A stretch of 64,000 bases of DNA from AP-15 sp963703745. GTDB lineage: Bacteria > Pseudomonadota > Alphaproteobacteria > ATCC43930 > CGMCC-115725. Below are positions 1 to 8,960 of this stretch, piece by piece. Below the pieces are notes generated by a model, which did not search any database, was not told the DNA's origin, and was given only the letters and a program-made list of their open reading frames with translations. Where the stretch lies: NCBI GenBank assembly GCA_963703745.1, contig CAVPFL010000007.1, forward strand, positions 124,001-188,000, written 5' to 3'. The translations under genes were made by a program, and so were the position numbers. Positions within the stretch are counted from its first letter, which is position 1. Each line of letters starts with the position of its first letter.

Positions 1-2
1 TT

Positions 3-708
3 CCCGCCGATCTCAAAAGAGAATGGGTAACTCCCGACGGGCATGCGCGGGTAGAGGTTCTGCCGAGCGGCGATCCCGACGACACCAAGGTGTTGCGCAA
101 CTTCGTGACTGCCGTATTGGCGATCGAACCCGATGCGACCGGCCCGGCCGTATTGCTCTTCGAAGCCGGCAATACCGTCGTGCGGGCCTTCATCGAAGCC
201 GGGATGTTCGCGCTCGCGGCGATCGCCCTTCTGTTGTGGATCACCTTGCGCCGCATCGCCGACGTCCTCCTTACCCTGGTGCCGCTTCTCGTCGCCGGTA
301 TCGTGACATTGGAGCTCTGCGTTGCCCTCGATCTTCCGCTGAACTTCGCCAACATCCTCGCGCTGCCGCTGCTGCTCGGCATCGGCGTCGCATTCAAGCG
401 GAAAGACCGCGCTCGTGCAATCCTCCCTTACGCGAGCCGTCATCTTCAGCGCCATGGCCACGGCGACAGCGTTCGGGAGCCTTTGGCTGTCCAGCGATCC
501 CGCCACCTCCAGCATGGGAAAACTGATGGCGCTGGCGCTGCTTTGTACGATGGCGGCGGCGGTGTTGTTTCAACCCGCGCTGATGGGCCGGCCGCGGCCT
601 CGCGCCTTGCCGACCGGGGCACCCTTCGACCTGCAGCCGCGAGTCGAATTTGGTTTCGGGTGGCGCAGCACAGCCCATCAACCGGCCGACGAGGTGGTCA
701 ATTCGTGA
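3..708 (+). pseudogene. hpnN: C-terminal end of HpnN-type hopanoid RND transporter, frameshifted, cut by window edge
   Basis: The frame is open from the first bases (PADLKREWVTPDG) and reads as the last part of an RND/MMPL-family transporter of the HpnN type, which in hopanoid producers moves hopanoids toward the outer membrane. Hydrophobic helices follow residue 50, ending in LLLGIGVAFK. At about 399-411 the frame breaks and continues in frame 1 as GKTALVQSSLTRAVIFSAM through LFQPALMG. Compared with what I remember of the family, eight or nine loop residues (around YYVMAWR) are missing, so this is a small out-of-frame deletion rather than a one-base slip. The stop at 706-708 overlaps the next gene's GTG. 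Family assignment is recognition from memory; the frame break is seen directly. Confidence 0.75.
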
Positions 709-1943
709 ATACCGCGCCTCGATCTGGACTTCCGGTGCCGAGAGCCAGTCGGGCACTCGGCAATCTGCGGGGTTTTGTCATACTCCTCGTGCTCGCGTTC
801 CATTCCGTCCTGGCCTATCTGAATTTTCTGCCTGCCTCTCCGTTCCCGTTCGACACCCCGCCTTATCTCTGGCGCGCGTTCCCGATCGTCGATACCGAGC
901 GGTGGTTCAGCTTCGACCTATACTGTGCATGGCAAGACGTCTTTCTGATGTCGCTTTTCTTCTTCCTCTCGGGCCTCTTCGTTTGGCCGAGCCTCGAGCG
1001 CAAGGGAGCGCGAATATTTCTCCGTGATCGCGTGCTGCGGATCGGCGTACCGTTTGCCTTGGTCGTCGCACTCCTGATGCCTTTGGCCAACTATCCGACC
1101 TACCTGCAGACCGCAGTCGATCCGGGCGTCGCCGCCTTTTGGCGGCATTGGCTCGCATTGCCCTTCTGGCCATGCGGGCCGATGTGGTTTCTGTGGTTAT
1201 TGCTGGTGGCCGATTTTGTCGCCGCTGGGCTTCACCGATTTGTACCGCGGTGGGGCGACGTCCTGATCGGGTTTTCGTCTTCTGCCGGCGCGCGTCCCAT
1301 GCGATATTTTGCCGGCTTGGTGATCGCTTCGGCCCTCGCCTACGTCCCGCTGGCCGTCGCATTCACGCCATCGGCGTGGTTGGCCTTCGGGCCGTTCGGG
1401 TTCCAGCTTAGCCGCCCCTTGCATTACGCTGTTTATTTCTTCGCCGGCGTCGGCATCGGGGCGTGCGGCATCGAGCGCGGTCTATTCGCGCCGGACGGTG
1501 CGCTGGTGCAGCGCTGGGCGGTCTGGCTGGTTGCGGCGCTGGGGTTTCTACTCGCCTGGCTGTCGCTCACCGCGCTGACGATGGCTGGTCCCGGCTCGAC
1601 CTCTCCGGGATTGCAAATCCTCGACTATCTCAGCTTCGTTCTCGCCTGCTTCAGCAGCTGCTTTTTTGTGCTCGGGCTCGTCCTGCGTTTCGCGGGAAGA
1701 CGATTAAGGGTGTTGGACGGCCTCAAACGCGATGCCTTCGGCATGTATCTGGTGCACTATGTGTTTGTCGTGTGGCTGCAGTATGCCCTTCTCGGGGTCG
1801 GGCTGGCCGCACTCGTCAAGGGCTCGGTCGTCTTCGGTGGCACGCTGCTGCTGAGCTGGGGCACGATTGCCGCCATCCGTCGGATTCCGCTGGCTGCTGA
1901 GGTCATCGGTGCGGGTCGGGCGAGGGGCGTAGAGGCCTCATAG
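705..1943 (+). CDS. acyltransferase 3 family membrane protein (OpgC/MdoC-like)
   Basis: A 412-residue integral membrane protein with about ten hydrophobic helices. The N-terminal LRGFVILLVLAFHSVLAY carries the conserved His of acyltransferase-3 proteins; FFFLSGLFVWPSLERKG and the late GMYLVHYVFVVWLQ are also typical. Such enzymes move acyl groups onto sugars or glycans at the inner membrane; the glucan-modifying OpgC/MdoC branch is the closest I recognise. The start is GTG at 705, overlapping the hpnN stop as GTGA, so the two look translationally coupled. A longer reading from position 90 is only an artefact of the hpnN frame break. The substrate cannot be told from sequence; linkage to hpnN makes envelope lipid or glycan modification plausible. 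Confidence 0.8.
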   Translation: MNTAPRSGLPVPRASRALGNLRGFVILLVLAFHSVLAYLNFLPASPFPFDTPPYLWRAFPIVDTERWFSFDLYCAWQDVFLMSLFFFLSGLFVWPSLERKGARIFLRDRVLRIGVPFALVVALLMPLANYPTYLQTAVDPGVAAFWRHWLALPFWPCGPMWFLWLLLVADFVAAGLHRFVPRWGDVLIGFSSSAGARPMRYFAGLVIASALAYVPLAVAFTPSAWLAFGPFGFQLSRPLHYAVYFFAGVGIGACGIERGLFAPDGALVQRWAVWLVAALGFLLAWLSLTALTMAGPGSTSPGLQILDYLSFVLACFSSCFFVLGLVLRFAGRRLRVLDGLKRDAFGMYLVHYVFVVWLQYALLGVGLAALVKGSVVFGGTLLLSWGTIAAIRRIPLAAEVIGAGRARGVEAS

Positions 1944-2086
1944 CCTGTGAGAACATCCCGAACAGGTCGCGCGGCACTGCAACCTCGGCCATCTGGAGGA
2001 TGGTGTAGCGGGCGTGCCCGATGACCAAATTAGACTAGGGGTGAAGCTTACCAAATACCGATGTTAAGGCTCGGGTAAATTACCGG

Positions 2087-2302
2087 CTAAGTGTAATAGT
2101 AGCGCGAACCATAGTATGATGAGCCATATGGCGAGCCATAGACTACTGGCGGAGCACTATAATAATACCCGCCATTGGAATAATACCCGCTATTGGCATT
2201 TGAGTCGTAACCACCACAACTGGTCATCGCGGAGATTACGAGTCCTGCCGCGAGCTTCGCCGACAAACGGCGTTTCGATTTGGTGTCGATGATCCAGGTC
2301 AT
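2087..2302 (-). CDS. small Tyr/Gly/Ser-rich secreted or lipoprotein
   Basis: A 71-residue protein. A basic start is followed by a hydrophobic stretch (KLAAGLVISAMTSC) whose Cys could be lipidated, although Met at -3 makes a weak lipobox. The mature part is low complexity, full of Tyr, Gly and Ser (GGYYYSAPPVVYGSPYGSSYY). A strong GGGAGG ribosome site precedes the ATG. No domain is recognised. It resembles in composition the small lipoprotein at 3275-3478 and the repeat protein at 22697. Function unknown; surface or periplasmic location inferred. Confidence 0.6.
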   Translation of the reverse strand: MTWIIDTKSKRRLSAKLAAGLVISAMTSCGGYDSNANSGYYSNGGYYYSAPPVVYGSPYGSSYYGSRYYYT

Positions 2303-2352
2303 AGCAACCTCCCTAATAATGAGCGCAGTGTCACGGTCGCGGAACGCGATCG

Positions 2353-2870
2353 CTAACCCTGACGTCCGGAAGTCGTGAACACCTGGTCGGCGATCTTCTG
2401 GACATCGGGCATCGCAGCGTAAAGCTTCTCGAAGGACGCAATCAGATTTTTCAGCCCGTCGATATGTGCCTGGCGAATTTCTGATACAGCCTCAAATCCT
2501 CCACTGCGGTCATGTTTTGCGGGGGCGTTGTCCGAGCTTGCGCGGCTAGCTTGTCCATGGCGGCGGCATTTTCGCGCATCGCCTGCGCTACGGCGTTCCA
2601 TAGCGGCTCCTCGCCGGGTGTGATTTTCAGCGCCACGTGAAGCGTCGTGATCCGCTGCTCGACGGTCTCCCCCTTCCCCTCGGTGGCTCCTGTGGCGGCC
2701 GGGTTCTGTTGCGCCGTGACCTGCGCCAGCTGGGCTGCCGCGTTGGTGGCGGTATCGGCGCGAGCTGCGGTCAGCGGGCTGGCGAGCATCGTGGCGCCCA
2801 TCAGCGCCGCGGTCGCAACCGAGCGCGCGAACGGCGCGGACATGGCAATCGGGCGGGTGAAAGATGACAT
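2353..2870 (-). pseudogene. periplasmic LTXXQ/Spy-like protein, one-base frameshift
   Basis: The start codon opens a signal peptide (AMSAPFARSVATAALMGATMLASPLTAARA) and a helical region, VEQRITTLHVALKITPGEE, PLWNAVAQAMRENAAAMDKL, then MTAVEDLRLYQKFA. This resembles Spy/CpxP-like LTXXQ periplasmic proteins, which bind unfolded proteins or metals. At about 2470 the frame shifts by one base: the tail continues in another frame as AHIDGLKNLIASFEKLY to DQVFTTSGRQG and a TAG at 2353. Adding one C in the GCCAGG context would restore one 170-residue protein. The unshifted frame ends early as a 139-residue product. Family call is moderate; the frameshift is clear from the continuity of the protein. 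Confidence 0.65.
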
Positions 2871-2924
2871 GAGGGTACCCTTTCTGTTTTTGCAACCTAG
2901 GCTCAGCTTTGCCCCGCGCCCGGA

Positions 2925-3098
2925 GAAGAGATAATCGCCGATATCGACAATGGCCTGCGAGTGGAGGACGAGGGCTTCGCCGAACTGATCGGCGGCAGCG
3001 CCGTGAGCCTAGACAACATCCGTCGCAGATCGTACGGCGGCTGGTATCTTTCGGCGGCTCAGGCGCTGGAACTGGGCCTTGTCGCAGGCTTTGTTTAA
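2925..3098 (+). pseudogene. ClpP/SppA-like protease C-terminal remnant
   Basis: The frame reads EEIIADIDNGLRVEDEGFAE, then LSLDN-like residues and SYGGWYLSAAQALELGLV before TAA. The last part matches the end of ClpP-type serine proteases, where a conserved aromatic-Met/Leu-Ser-Ala-x-x-A-x-x-x-G-hydrophobic motif lies near the C terminus. No start codon or catalytic Ser and His segment is visible upstream, so only a fragment is present, between two minus-strand genes. The call is tentative because it rests on one motif. Confidence 0.35.
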
Positions 3099-3274
3099 GC
3101 CGGGTCGGCCTAAAGCCCTGACAGCTACCGCAGACTGAAGCCGCGTCGCCCTCCACCATCTGATTGAGTCAGAGCATCAGGTTCACGCCATCGCGCCTCG
3201 TCGATCAGCCAGTCCATGCTCGGCCTGCCGGTCCTCGCCGTTCAATTCGAGAGGATCGGCGAATCCGCATCACA

Positions 3275-3478
3275 TCAGTAGCGATATCCATTGTAGGCGG
3301 CTCCGTAGGAAAAGGGTGTCCGGCTATATGGCGCGTAGACGGGCGTGTTGTAGCTGGATCCGTTGTAGGCAGGTTGGTTGTAGCCATATCCGGTGCTATC
3401 GTATCCGTTGTAACCGTATGGAATGCAAGCCGACAGGCCCGCCATCAATCCAACGACTATCGCCAGGTTTTTGAACAT
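3275..3478 (-). CDS. small Tyr/Asn-rich lipoprotein
   Basis: A 67-residue protein starting at the ATG before FKNLAIVVGLMAGLSAC, with a good lipobox (LSAC). A longer upstream start adds only non-signal sequence, and GGAG lies at the right distance before the chosen ATG. The mature part is repetitive and rich in Tyr, Asn, Gly and Ser (YGYNGYDSTGYGYNQPAYNG). No catalytic motif. Probably exported and anchored in the outer membrane. Similar in style to the protein at 2087-2302, so the two may be members of one small surface-protein set. Confidence 0.6.
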   Translation of the reverse strand: MFKNLAIVVGLMAGLSACIPYGYNGYDSTGYGYNQPAYNGSSYNTPVYAPYSRTPFSYGAAYNGYRY

Positions 3479-3964
3479 CCCAGACTCCGTTCCGCTAAAG
3501 TGACTCGTCGCATCGAATTGCCGACGGCCATTGCCCGAGAACATCTTTCGACGAAATACATATAGGAATTAAACTCTACAGCTACAATGTAATAATTTCG
3601 CACTAGGTAGAATTACTTAGACTAAGACAGTTATCTTTCGGCTTATTGCAGATTTTAATAGATAGATTCCGCAGAACACGGCTTCGCCGTGGAGAAGTTT
3701 ACCGCACATGCGGCGCTGCATCTTCGGTTCCGGAGGTTTCGGAAAGCAGCGCCGCCTCGCGTATTACCGGCCGATCACCGAGCGCAGAGGGACGAATAGC
3801 CGGCTCGAAACGTCGCCCTGAATCTAGACCCGCTCCCTGGTTGTCCCCCTCATTGGGATCTCGACGAAATCCCGGTCATCGCGGCCGGGTTTTTCGATTC
3901 TGAGCCGTCAACGTCGACATGGGGGAACGCTTGCCGCAACAAATTCGATCCGCGCCGTCAACCC
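3479..3964. other. intergenic stretch without a convincing gene
   Basis: AT-richer sequence near 3550-3660 probably holds the promoter of the lipoprotein gene. The right half contains repeat copy A (3813-3940). No full-length gene seen. Confidence 0.5.
3813..3940 (+). repeat. dispersed repeat copy A (partner at 10021-10143)
   Basis: About 125 bases matching 10021-10143 at roughly 85% by eye. It carries a short hairpin, CCCGG...CCGGG followed by T residues, that resembles a terminator on the plus strand. Both copies are open in the same relative frame, reading ALNLxxxPGCPxHWDxDEIP, so the repeat may be a decayed protein-coding unit. Confidence 0.6.
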
Positions 3965-6100
3965 CTATTGCCCTCGAATAGGAGCTTCAACATTTCGAGC
4001 GTCGCTGGGATCGTCCTCGACGACCAGGAATACGCCCTGACTTCCTGGTCCAACCCGCGCGACATCGGGCGGAATCTTCAACTCCTGCTCCAGGGCAGTT
4101 TTTTCCAGGCAGCGTAGTACTTCTGCGACGCTCCAGGCCTGGGCGATGCAGCCGCGCGGCGTGAACGGCGGCTCGGCGTCAAAGACTTCGCTTATCGAGC
4201 CGATGCCGGCTTCAGCGAGATGCGGCTCAAAGCCGTCGAGGAAATGCCGTGCCACCGCGCGATCATTGGGGTAGACCTTGAGCCAAGCATCGATGAACGG
4301 GCCGATCAGCCAAGCCCACACCGTGCCCTGGTGATAGGCGGCATCGCGGGCGCGCAGGTCGCCGAAATAACGCGGCTTGTAATCGGGCTCGCCTGGTGCC
4401 AGAGAGCGGAGCCCGACCGGCGTCACCAGCCTTGCGCGCACCGCGGTAACGACTGCCTCCCAATATTCCCGTTCGAGGACCGGATGCTCGAGCGAAATCG
4501 CAAAGATTTGGTTCGGTCGGAAAGCAGCGTCGTCGCCGTTCTCGCCATCGACGACGTCGTAGAGATAGCCGCCTGCCGCGTGCCAAAAGCGGCGATTGAA
4601 GGAAGCGCGCGTCTTGTCCGCATGGGCTGCGAGCTCTTCGGCTTCCGGGTCCTGCGCTTCACGCAGCCAATCCGTCAGCAGGCGGAGCGCGTTGTACCAG
4701 AGCGCGTTGATCTCGACCGCCTTGCCGCGGCGCGGTGTCACCACCCAATCACCGACTTTCGCATCCATCCAGGTCAGCGCGTAACCCTCCGCCCCCTGGG
4801 TGAGGAGCCCGTCACGCGGGTCGACCTTGATGCCGAAGCGGGTGCCCTCGAGATGATGCCGTACAATATCCTTCAGGATCGGCAGAAGGAGCTCTAAGGT
4901 CGCCTTGCCCCGGGAATGCTCCATATAGCGATGTAGCGCGTGAAAGAACCACAGCGTCGCGTCGGCTGTGTGGTAGAGGCCCTGATTTTGTCCTTCCGGA
5001 AACAGGTTCGGGATTAGTCCGTCGCGCACGTAGTGAGCAAAGGTGCGCAAAATCCAGCGTGCCTCGATCGCTCGCCCTGTCGCTAGGGTGAGACCTTCGA
5101 GCGAGATCATCGTGTCCCGGCCCCAATCGGTGAACCAGTGATAGCCGGCGATCACCGTGCGAATCTCATCTCCCTCGGCCCGCGCCCGCGCCCCGTCGGC
5201 AATGCGCCCCACCGGGGTGATGACAAAGGTGTCGGCCGCCAGGACGAGCTCCGCGGCAAACCCGATTTGTGCCGGCCTCGCCGCCATGCCGACCAGACGC
5301 CGGCGGCGCTCGCCTTCGAAGGTCAGTGCATCGTCGGGGCTCAGCGCGAGCACGGTATGCCAAGCCTCCGTCGCCGCGATCAGGGTCAATGGGCAACCCT
5401 TGCGGACCTCTCCGGCGAAGTAACCGGGGCTCCACAGCCAGCCTCGCGAATCGTAACCGCGTTGTGCCTCGATGTCGTAAAGGCGCTCGCGCCGCGAGCC
5501 GCCATCGGCGGTAAAGGTCGGGCCTTCGGCGCCCTCGACGGCTAGCCGCAAAATCGGCAGATCGGGCCCGGCGCTGACCTCGTATCGGTGACCCTGGATG
5601 GTCAGCGTATAGCCCGAGGACGGCGCGTCAGCGACCGGTGCTTCGAGCGCACGAAAGTTGATCAAGGGTCTCACCCGCAAGCGGACGGGCTGGACGTCGC
5701 CGAGCGAGCGAAAGGTGCAATGCACGATGTTTTGGCGCGAAGGGACGACGATCGACTTCTCGATGACGATGCCGTCGAGCTCATAGCGCCAGCTCGGCAG
5801 GCCCATGTTCAAAGTGAAATCGACGAAGCGGCCCTTCTCGCGCAGGTTCACGACGCTGCCGTCATCGAGCTCGAGGTCGACCTCGAGATCGTTGAGGACT
5901 ACCATGCGGCCGAGCGGAGCCGGTTGGGCGGCGATCAGGAAGCCGTGGTAGCGCCGGGTGATCGCCCCCGTTATCGTCGCCGAGGCGTAGCCGCCCAGCC
6001 CGTTCGCCACGAGCCATTCACGCGGAACCTCCGGTAATGGGTTCTCGTCGCGAACGGCCCGGTGCGGGTCAACCATCCGCTTCTCGGAGATGGAAGACAT
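3965..6100 (-). CDS. glycogen debranching enzyme (amylo-alpha-1,6-glucosidase, GH133-type)
   Basis: A 711-residue cytosolic enzyme that removes alpha-1,6 branches from glycogen or limit dextrins. Residues about 20-250 form the N-terminal domain (EWLVANGLGGYASATITG); residues about 290-690 form the (alpha/alpha)6 catalytic domain with WFTDWGRDTMISLEGL near 322, NLFPEGQNQGLYHTADA, and a late AYHQGTVWAWLIGPF. These are signatures of the GDE_C family. The ATG at 6100 has GAGG upstream and overlaps the treZ end by 32 bases; an internal ATG at 6076 is possible. Last gene of the treZ operon. The product would supply linear maltodextrins to the trehalose-forming enzymes. Confidence 0.92.
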   Translation of the reverse strand: MSSISEKRMVDPHRAVRDENPLPEVPREWLVANGLGGYASATITGAITRRYHGFLIAAQPAPLGRMVVLNDLEVDLELDDGSVVNLREKGRFVDFTLNMGLPSWRYELDGIVIEKSIVVPSRQNIVHCTFRSLGDVQPVRLRVRPLINFRALEAPVADAPSSGYTLTIQGHRYEVSAGPDLPILRLAVEGAEGPTFTADGGSRRERLYDIEAQRGYDSRGWLWSPGYFAGEVRKGCPLTLIAATEAWHTVLALSPDDALTFEGERRRRLVGMAARPAQIGFAAELVLAADTFVITPVGRIADGARARAEGDEIRTVIAGYHWFTDWGRDTMISLEGLTLATGRAIEARWILRTFAHYVRDGLIPNLFPEGQNQGLYHTADATLWFFHALHRYMEHSRGKATLELLLPILKDIVRHHLEGTRFGIKVDPRDGLLTQGAEGYALTWMDAKVGDWVVTPRRGKAVEINALWYNALRLLTDWLREAQDPEAEELAAHADKTRASFNRRFWHAAGGYLYDVVDGENGDDAAFRPNQIFAISLEHPVLEREYWEAVVTAVRARLVTPVGLRSLAPGEPDYKPRYFGDLRARDAAYHQGTVWAWLIGPFIDAWLKVYPNDRAVARHFLDGFEPHLAEAGIGSISEVFDAEPPFTPRGCIAQAWSVAEVLRCLEKTALEQELKIPPDVARVGPGSQGVFLVVEDDPSDARNVEAPIRGQ

Positions 6101-8108
6101 TCTTCGCCTCGGGTATCGTGACTGAGGAGCCGGGGCCGAGGACGGTGGCGCTTTGGCCCGAGATGAGCCAATCCCCTACGGCATCCTGCGCCGGGCCCCC
6201 TGAACCACCGTAAACCGGAGCCTCGCTGGACCATAAGAGCCGCCAAGCCTGGCCCTCGATAGGCGCCAACAGCGGCTCTGGTGCGGGCCCGAGCAGGAGG
6301 TCGCGGCCGAGATTGACAATCAGCAAACGGTCGGCGCCGCTCTGCGAGAAAAAGCGCAGCATCCAGGCTTCATCCGTGAGTGCTGCACCATCGATCCGGC
6401 ATGGCCGCTGTCCGAGCACCTGGTCCGTCCGCCGCAGCTCCAGAAGGTCTCGATGCAGCGCGTAGATCGAAGCGTGCCGTTGCCGTTCGCCGAGATCGAT
6501 CACCGATCGGTGAAACGTGTCGATGTCGCTGGGATCGGTGAGCTCGGCCCTCATCTCGCTCGTCGCGAGACTGGGAAATTGCGCGAGGGAACGGCGGCGC
6601 CCCTCGCGGACATCGTGCGACAGCTCGGTCTCGTGATCGGCAAAATAGAAGAACGGGCTCGACGCGCCGAATTCCTGCCCCTGGAACAGCATCGGGATGC
6701 CCGGCATCAGCAAGAAATAAGCGGTCATCGCGCGAAGCCGGCCAGGGCTCGTCAACGCGTGACAGCGCTCTCCGGTGCCGGAATTTGCGATCTGGTCATG
6801 GTTCTGCAGAAAGACGACAAAGCATTCTGCCGGGAGGTCGAGGGTCGGCGTGCCGCGCGCTTTCCGCTGCCACTGGTAGCGCTGCCCCTGATAGAGGAAA
6901 CCGTGCTTGGCGGCGGCAACGAACTCGCGCGGCCGACCGCGGTAATCCGAGTAGTAGGCTTCGTGATGTCCGGTCAGCGCCACCATGGCGCTGTGATGGA
7001 AGTCGTCATTCCACAAGGCGTCGAGCCCGTAACCGCCCCGCTCGGCCGGTCGCACCAGCTTGGCGTGCTGCGGCTCGTTCTCAGCGACGACAAAGGTAAT
7101 TCTGCCGCCGCCCGCAGATCGCACCTGCCGCGCGACGGCGGCGATAATATGATCTTCCGATCGATCGAAAATTGCCTGTGTCGCGTCGAGCCGCAGCCCG
7201 TCGAGATGATACTCGTCGATCCAATAGCCCGCATTGGCGACGAAGAATTCGCGCGTCGGGCCGGAATCGAGACCGTCGAAATTGATGGCCTCACCCCATT
7301 CGTTGTCGTAACGATCGGTGAAATAAGCCGCGGAGAACAATTTGAGATAGTTTCCGTCCGGGCCGAAATGGTTGTAGACGACGTCAAGGATGACGGCGAT
7401 CCCGAGAGCATGGGCGCGGTCGACGAAGCGGCGAAAATCCATCGGTCGGCCGTAGAGCCTGGTTGGTGCGAACAGGTTGACGCCGTCATATCCCCAGCCG
7501 AACCGGCCCGGGAATTCCGCCGCGGGCATAATTTCGAGACAGGTGATACCGAGCTCGGCGAGAGCCGGCAGCTCTCGCGAAGCGGCCTCCCAGCTTCCGT
7601 CCGAGGTGAAGGTGCCGACATGCATCTCGTAGATGACGAGGTGCTCGCGCGTCCGCCCACGCCACGCCCCGTCGGTCCAAGCGAAGTCCTCGGGATCGAC
7701 GATTTCGGAAGGTCCGTGCGGTCCTTCCGGTTGGAACCTCGACGCCGGGTCGGGCAGTGCCGCCTCGCCTTGATCGAGCCGGAGACGATAGCGCATGCCG
7801 GCTCGCGCCGGCAGGCTTCGCAGTGAGAAGTAGCCGTCGGTCTCGGGTTGCAGCGCCGCCGGCTCGAGGCCCTCGATCTCGACGACAACCTCGCGGCAGC
7901 GCGGCGCCCAAACACGGAAATGGACGCCGCCATCGGACTGCGGCTCGGCTCCGATCGGCAGACGCCGGACAGGCGCCGTTTTGGGCGAGATCAGATGTTC
8001 CAGAACAGAGGGCTCGGGCGGCGTCGCGAGCTCCTGTCGCTCCTTCGTGGGGAGAACGCCTAGGCCGGTGCCGACGCGCGCCTCGGCGCCGCGAACTCGC
8101 GCTCGCAC
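6069..8108 (-). CDS. treZ: malto-oligosyltrehalose trehalohydrolase
   Basis: A 679-residue GH13 enzyme that releases trehalose from maltooligosyltrehalose. An N-terminal beta-domain (PIGAEPQSDGGVHFRVWAP) precedes the barrel, with DVVYNHFGPDG near 242, the nucleophile Asp in GLRLDATQAIFD near 308, the acid Glu in FVVAENEP near 343, and FLQNHDQIAN near 435. The chosen start is GTG at 8108, because its G is the last base of the upstream gene's TAG (TAGTG overlap) and GGGAG lies just before it; a longer frame to 8429 covers that gene and is not protein-like. No treY is present in the window. The gene is intact. Confidence 0.9.
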   Translation of the reverse strand: MRARVRGAEARVGTGLGVLPTKERQELATPPEPSVLEHLISPKTAPVRRLPIGAEPQSDGGVHFRVWAPRCREVVVEIEGLEPAALQPETDGYFSLRSLPARAGMRYRLRLDQGEAALPDPASRFQPEGPHGPSEIVDPEDFAWTDGAWRGRTREHLVIYEMHVGTFTSDGSWEAASRELPALAELGITCLEIMPAAEFPGRFGWGYDGVNLFAPTRLYGRPMDFRRFVDRAHALGIAVILDVVYNHFGPDGNYLKLFSAAYFTDRYDNEWGEAINFDGLDSGPTREFFVANAGYWIDEYHLDGLRLDATQAIFDRSEDHIIAAVARQVRSAGGGRITFVVAENEPQHAKLVRPAERGGYGLDALWNDDFHHSAMVALTGHHEAYYSDYRGRPREFVAAAKHGFLYQGQRYQWQRKARGTPTLDLPAECFVVFLQNHDQIANSGTGERCHALTSPGRLRAMTAYFLLMPGIPMLFQGQEFGASSPFFYFADHETELSHDVREGRRRSLAQFPSLATSEMRAELTDPSDIDTFHRSVIDLGERQRHASIYALHRDLLELRRTDQVLGQRPCRIDGAALTDEAWMLRFFSQSGADRLLIVNLGRDLLLGPAPEPLLAPIEGQAWRLLWSSEAPVYGGSGGPAQDAVGDWLISGQSATVLGPGSSVTIPEAKNVFHLREADG

Positions 8109-8380
8109 TATGAGCCGCTCCCGTGCGCCCGCGGTTGCGTCACGATGCCCGCCGTAATCCTGTCGTCCGGTTCGATCTCCGACGGGACCCGATCCGGCAG
8201 ATCGACTGTCGTGGTGGACCGCACCACGCTGCGGATGGCTGTCGCGATTTGAACCAGGCGAGCCGCGTATGCGTGGTCTTTTTCGAAGAGCTTGGAGGCT
8301 CGGTGTTGATGCCGGGTGACTAGATCGGGATGACCTGCTGCTGAGGAGCGGTGTTCCGGCATTGTACGAGCTGTGGTCAT
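8108..8380 (-). CDS. small hypothetical protein at the head of the treZ operon
   Basis: A 90-residue, soluble, charged protein (MTTARTMPEHRSSAAGHPDL...HGSGS). It is preceded by a near-ideal GGAGGAAAT ribosome site and ends in TAGTG, sharing one base with treZ. That arrangement is the main evidence that it is real. No domain recognised. Co-translation with treZ suggests a role linked to trehalose or osmotic stress, but this is inference only. Confidence 0.6.
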   Translation of the reverse strand: MTTARTMPEHRSSAAGHPDLVTRHQHRASKLFEKDHAYAARLVQIATAIRSVVRSTTTVDLPDRVPSEIEPDDRITAGIVTQPRAHGSGS

Positions 8381-8462
8381 ATTTCCTCCGAGTTTGCGAT
8401 GCTTCTCGCTGCATCGCAGGCGAAACCATGATCCTAGCCCATTAGACTTCGAGGCCGCAGGT

Positions 8463-8472
8463 TCGGAAACTA
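8463..8472 (-). repeat. TAGTTTCCGA dispersed motif, copy 1
   Basis: Plus strand reads TCGGAAACTACTCAGG. One of eight copies of a CTGAGTAGTTTCCGA-like sequence in the window. Confidence 0.6.
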
Positions 8473-8594
8473 CTCAGGCGGAAAGATCCGGATCTATCGC
8501 ATACCCAAATCACCTGCGCACGGTCGAGCCTCGAGGGTCTGCTGCCTTTCTGTCCAAAGGCAGCGCTAAGTGTCATTGGCCGTTGCGGGATCTG

Positions 8595-8613
8595 GGTAGT
8601 TTCCGAGGCTACC
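8595..8613 (+). repeat. TAGTTTCCGA dispersed motif, copy 2 (imperfect palindrome)
   Basis: GGTAGTTTCCGAGGCTACC can fold on itself (GGTAG with CTACC). It sits upstream of the csbD gene, 122 bases after copy 1 in the opposite orientation. Confidence 0.6.
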
Positions 8614-8683
8614 GCAGCCGCCCTCCTTGATCATATGGTCGCCCGAAGCACGGAACTTATGTCCGCAATAGGAGTATACAGCC

Positions 8684-8854
8684 ATGGATAAAGATCGGAT
8701 CGCGGGAGCGGTGAAAGAGATCAAGGGCTCAATCAAGGAGACCGTCGGCAAGGCAACAAGCGATGCGAAGCTGGAGGCTGAGGGCAGGGCCGACAAGGTT
8801 GAAGGCAAGGTCCAGAACGCTGTCGGTGGTCTCAAGGACGAACTCAAAAACTAA
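8684..8854 (+). CDS. CsbD family stress protein
   Basis: A 56-residue protein, MDKDRIAGAVKEIKGSIK to GGLKDELKN, with the CsbD pattern of repeated amphipathic KG/GK segments (VGKATSDAKLEAEGRADKVE, VEGKVQNAVGG). CsbD-like proteins accumulate in general stress and stationary phase; their molecular action is poorly known. AGGAG lies ten bases before the ATG. It heads a run of small stress-type genes with the PRC-barrel and DUF883-like genes. Confidence 0.9.
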   Translation: MDKDRIAGAVKEIKGSIKETVGKATSDAKLEAEGRADKVEGKVQNAVGGLKDELKN

Positions 8855-8960
8855 GGACCCCCGCTTGGTTCATCGATCATTACAAACAAGCCAAGCGGAT
8901 TTTGAGCGGACGTCGAAATAACATCCGATCAGATACCCGCAACCAGCCGAGGAACGCAAA

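Noticed and set aside
90..704. hpnN end and acyltransferase as one 617-residue fusion
   Set aside because: The middle is out-of-frame hpnN sequence; the real hpnN frame runs to 708 and the acyltransferase has its own GTG.
8109..8429. Long treZ start at 8429
   Set aside because: The extra 107 residues are the shadow of the small gene 8108-8380 and have no enzyme-like content.
8463..8478. TCGGAAACTA motif as an EcfG general-stress promoter (GGAAC-N16/17-CGTT)
   Set aside because: The core is GGAAAC, not GGAAC, and no CGTT follows at the right spacing in the copies I checked; the motif also points both ways.
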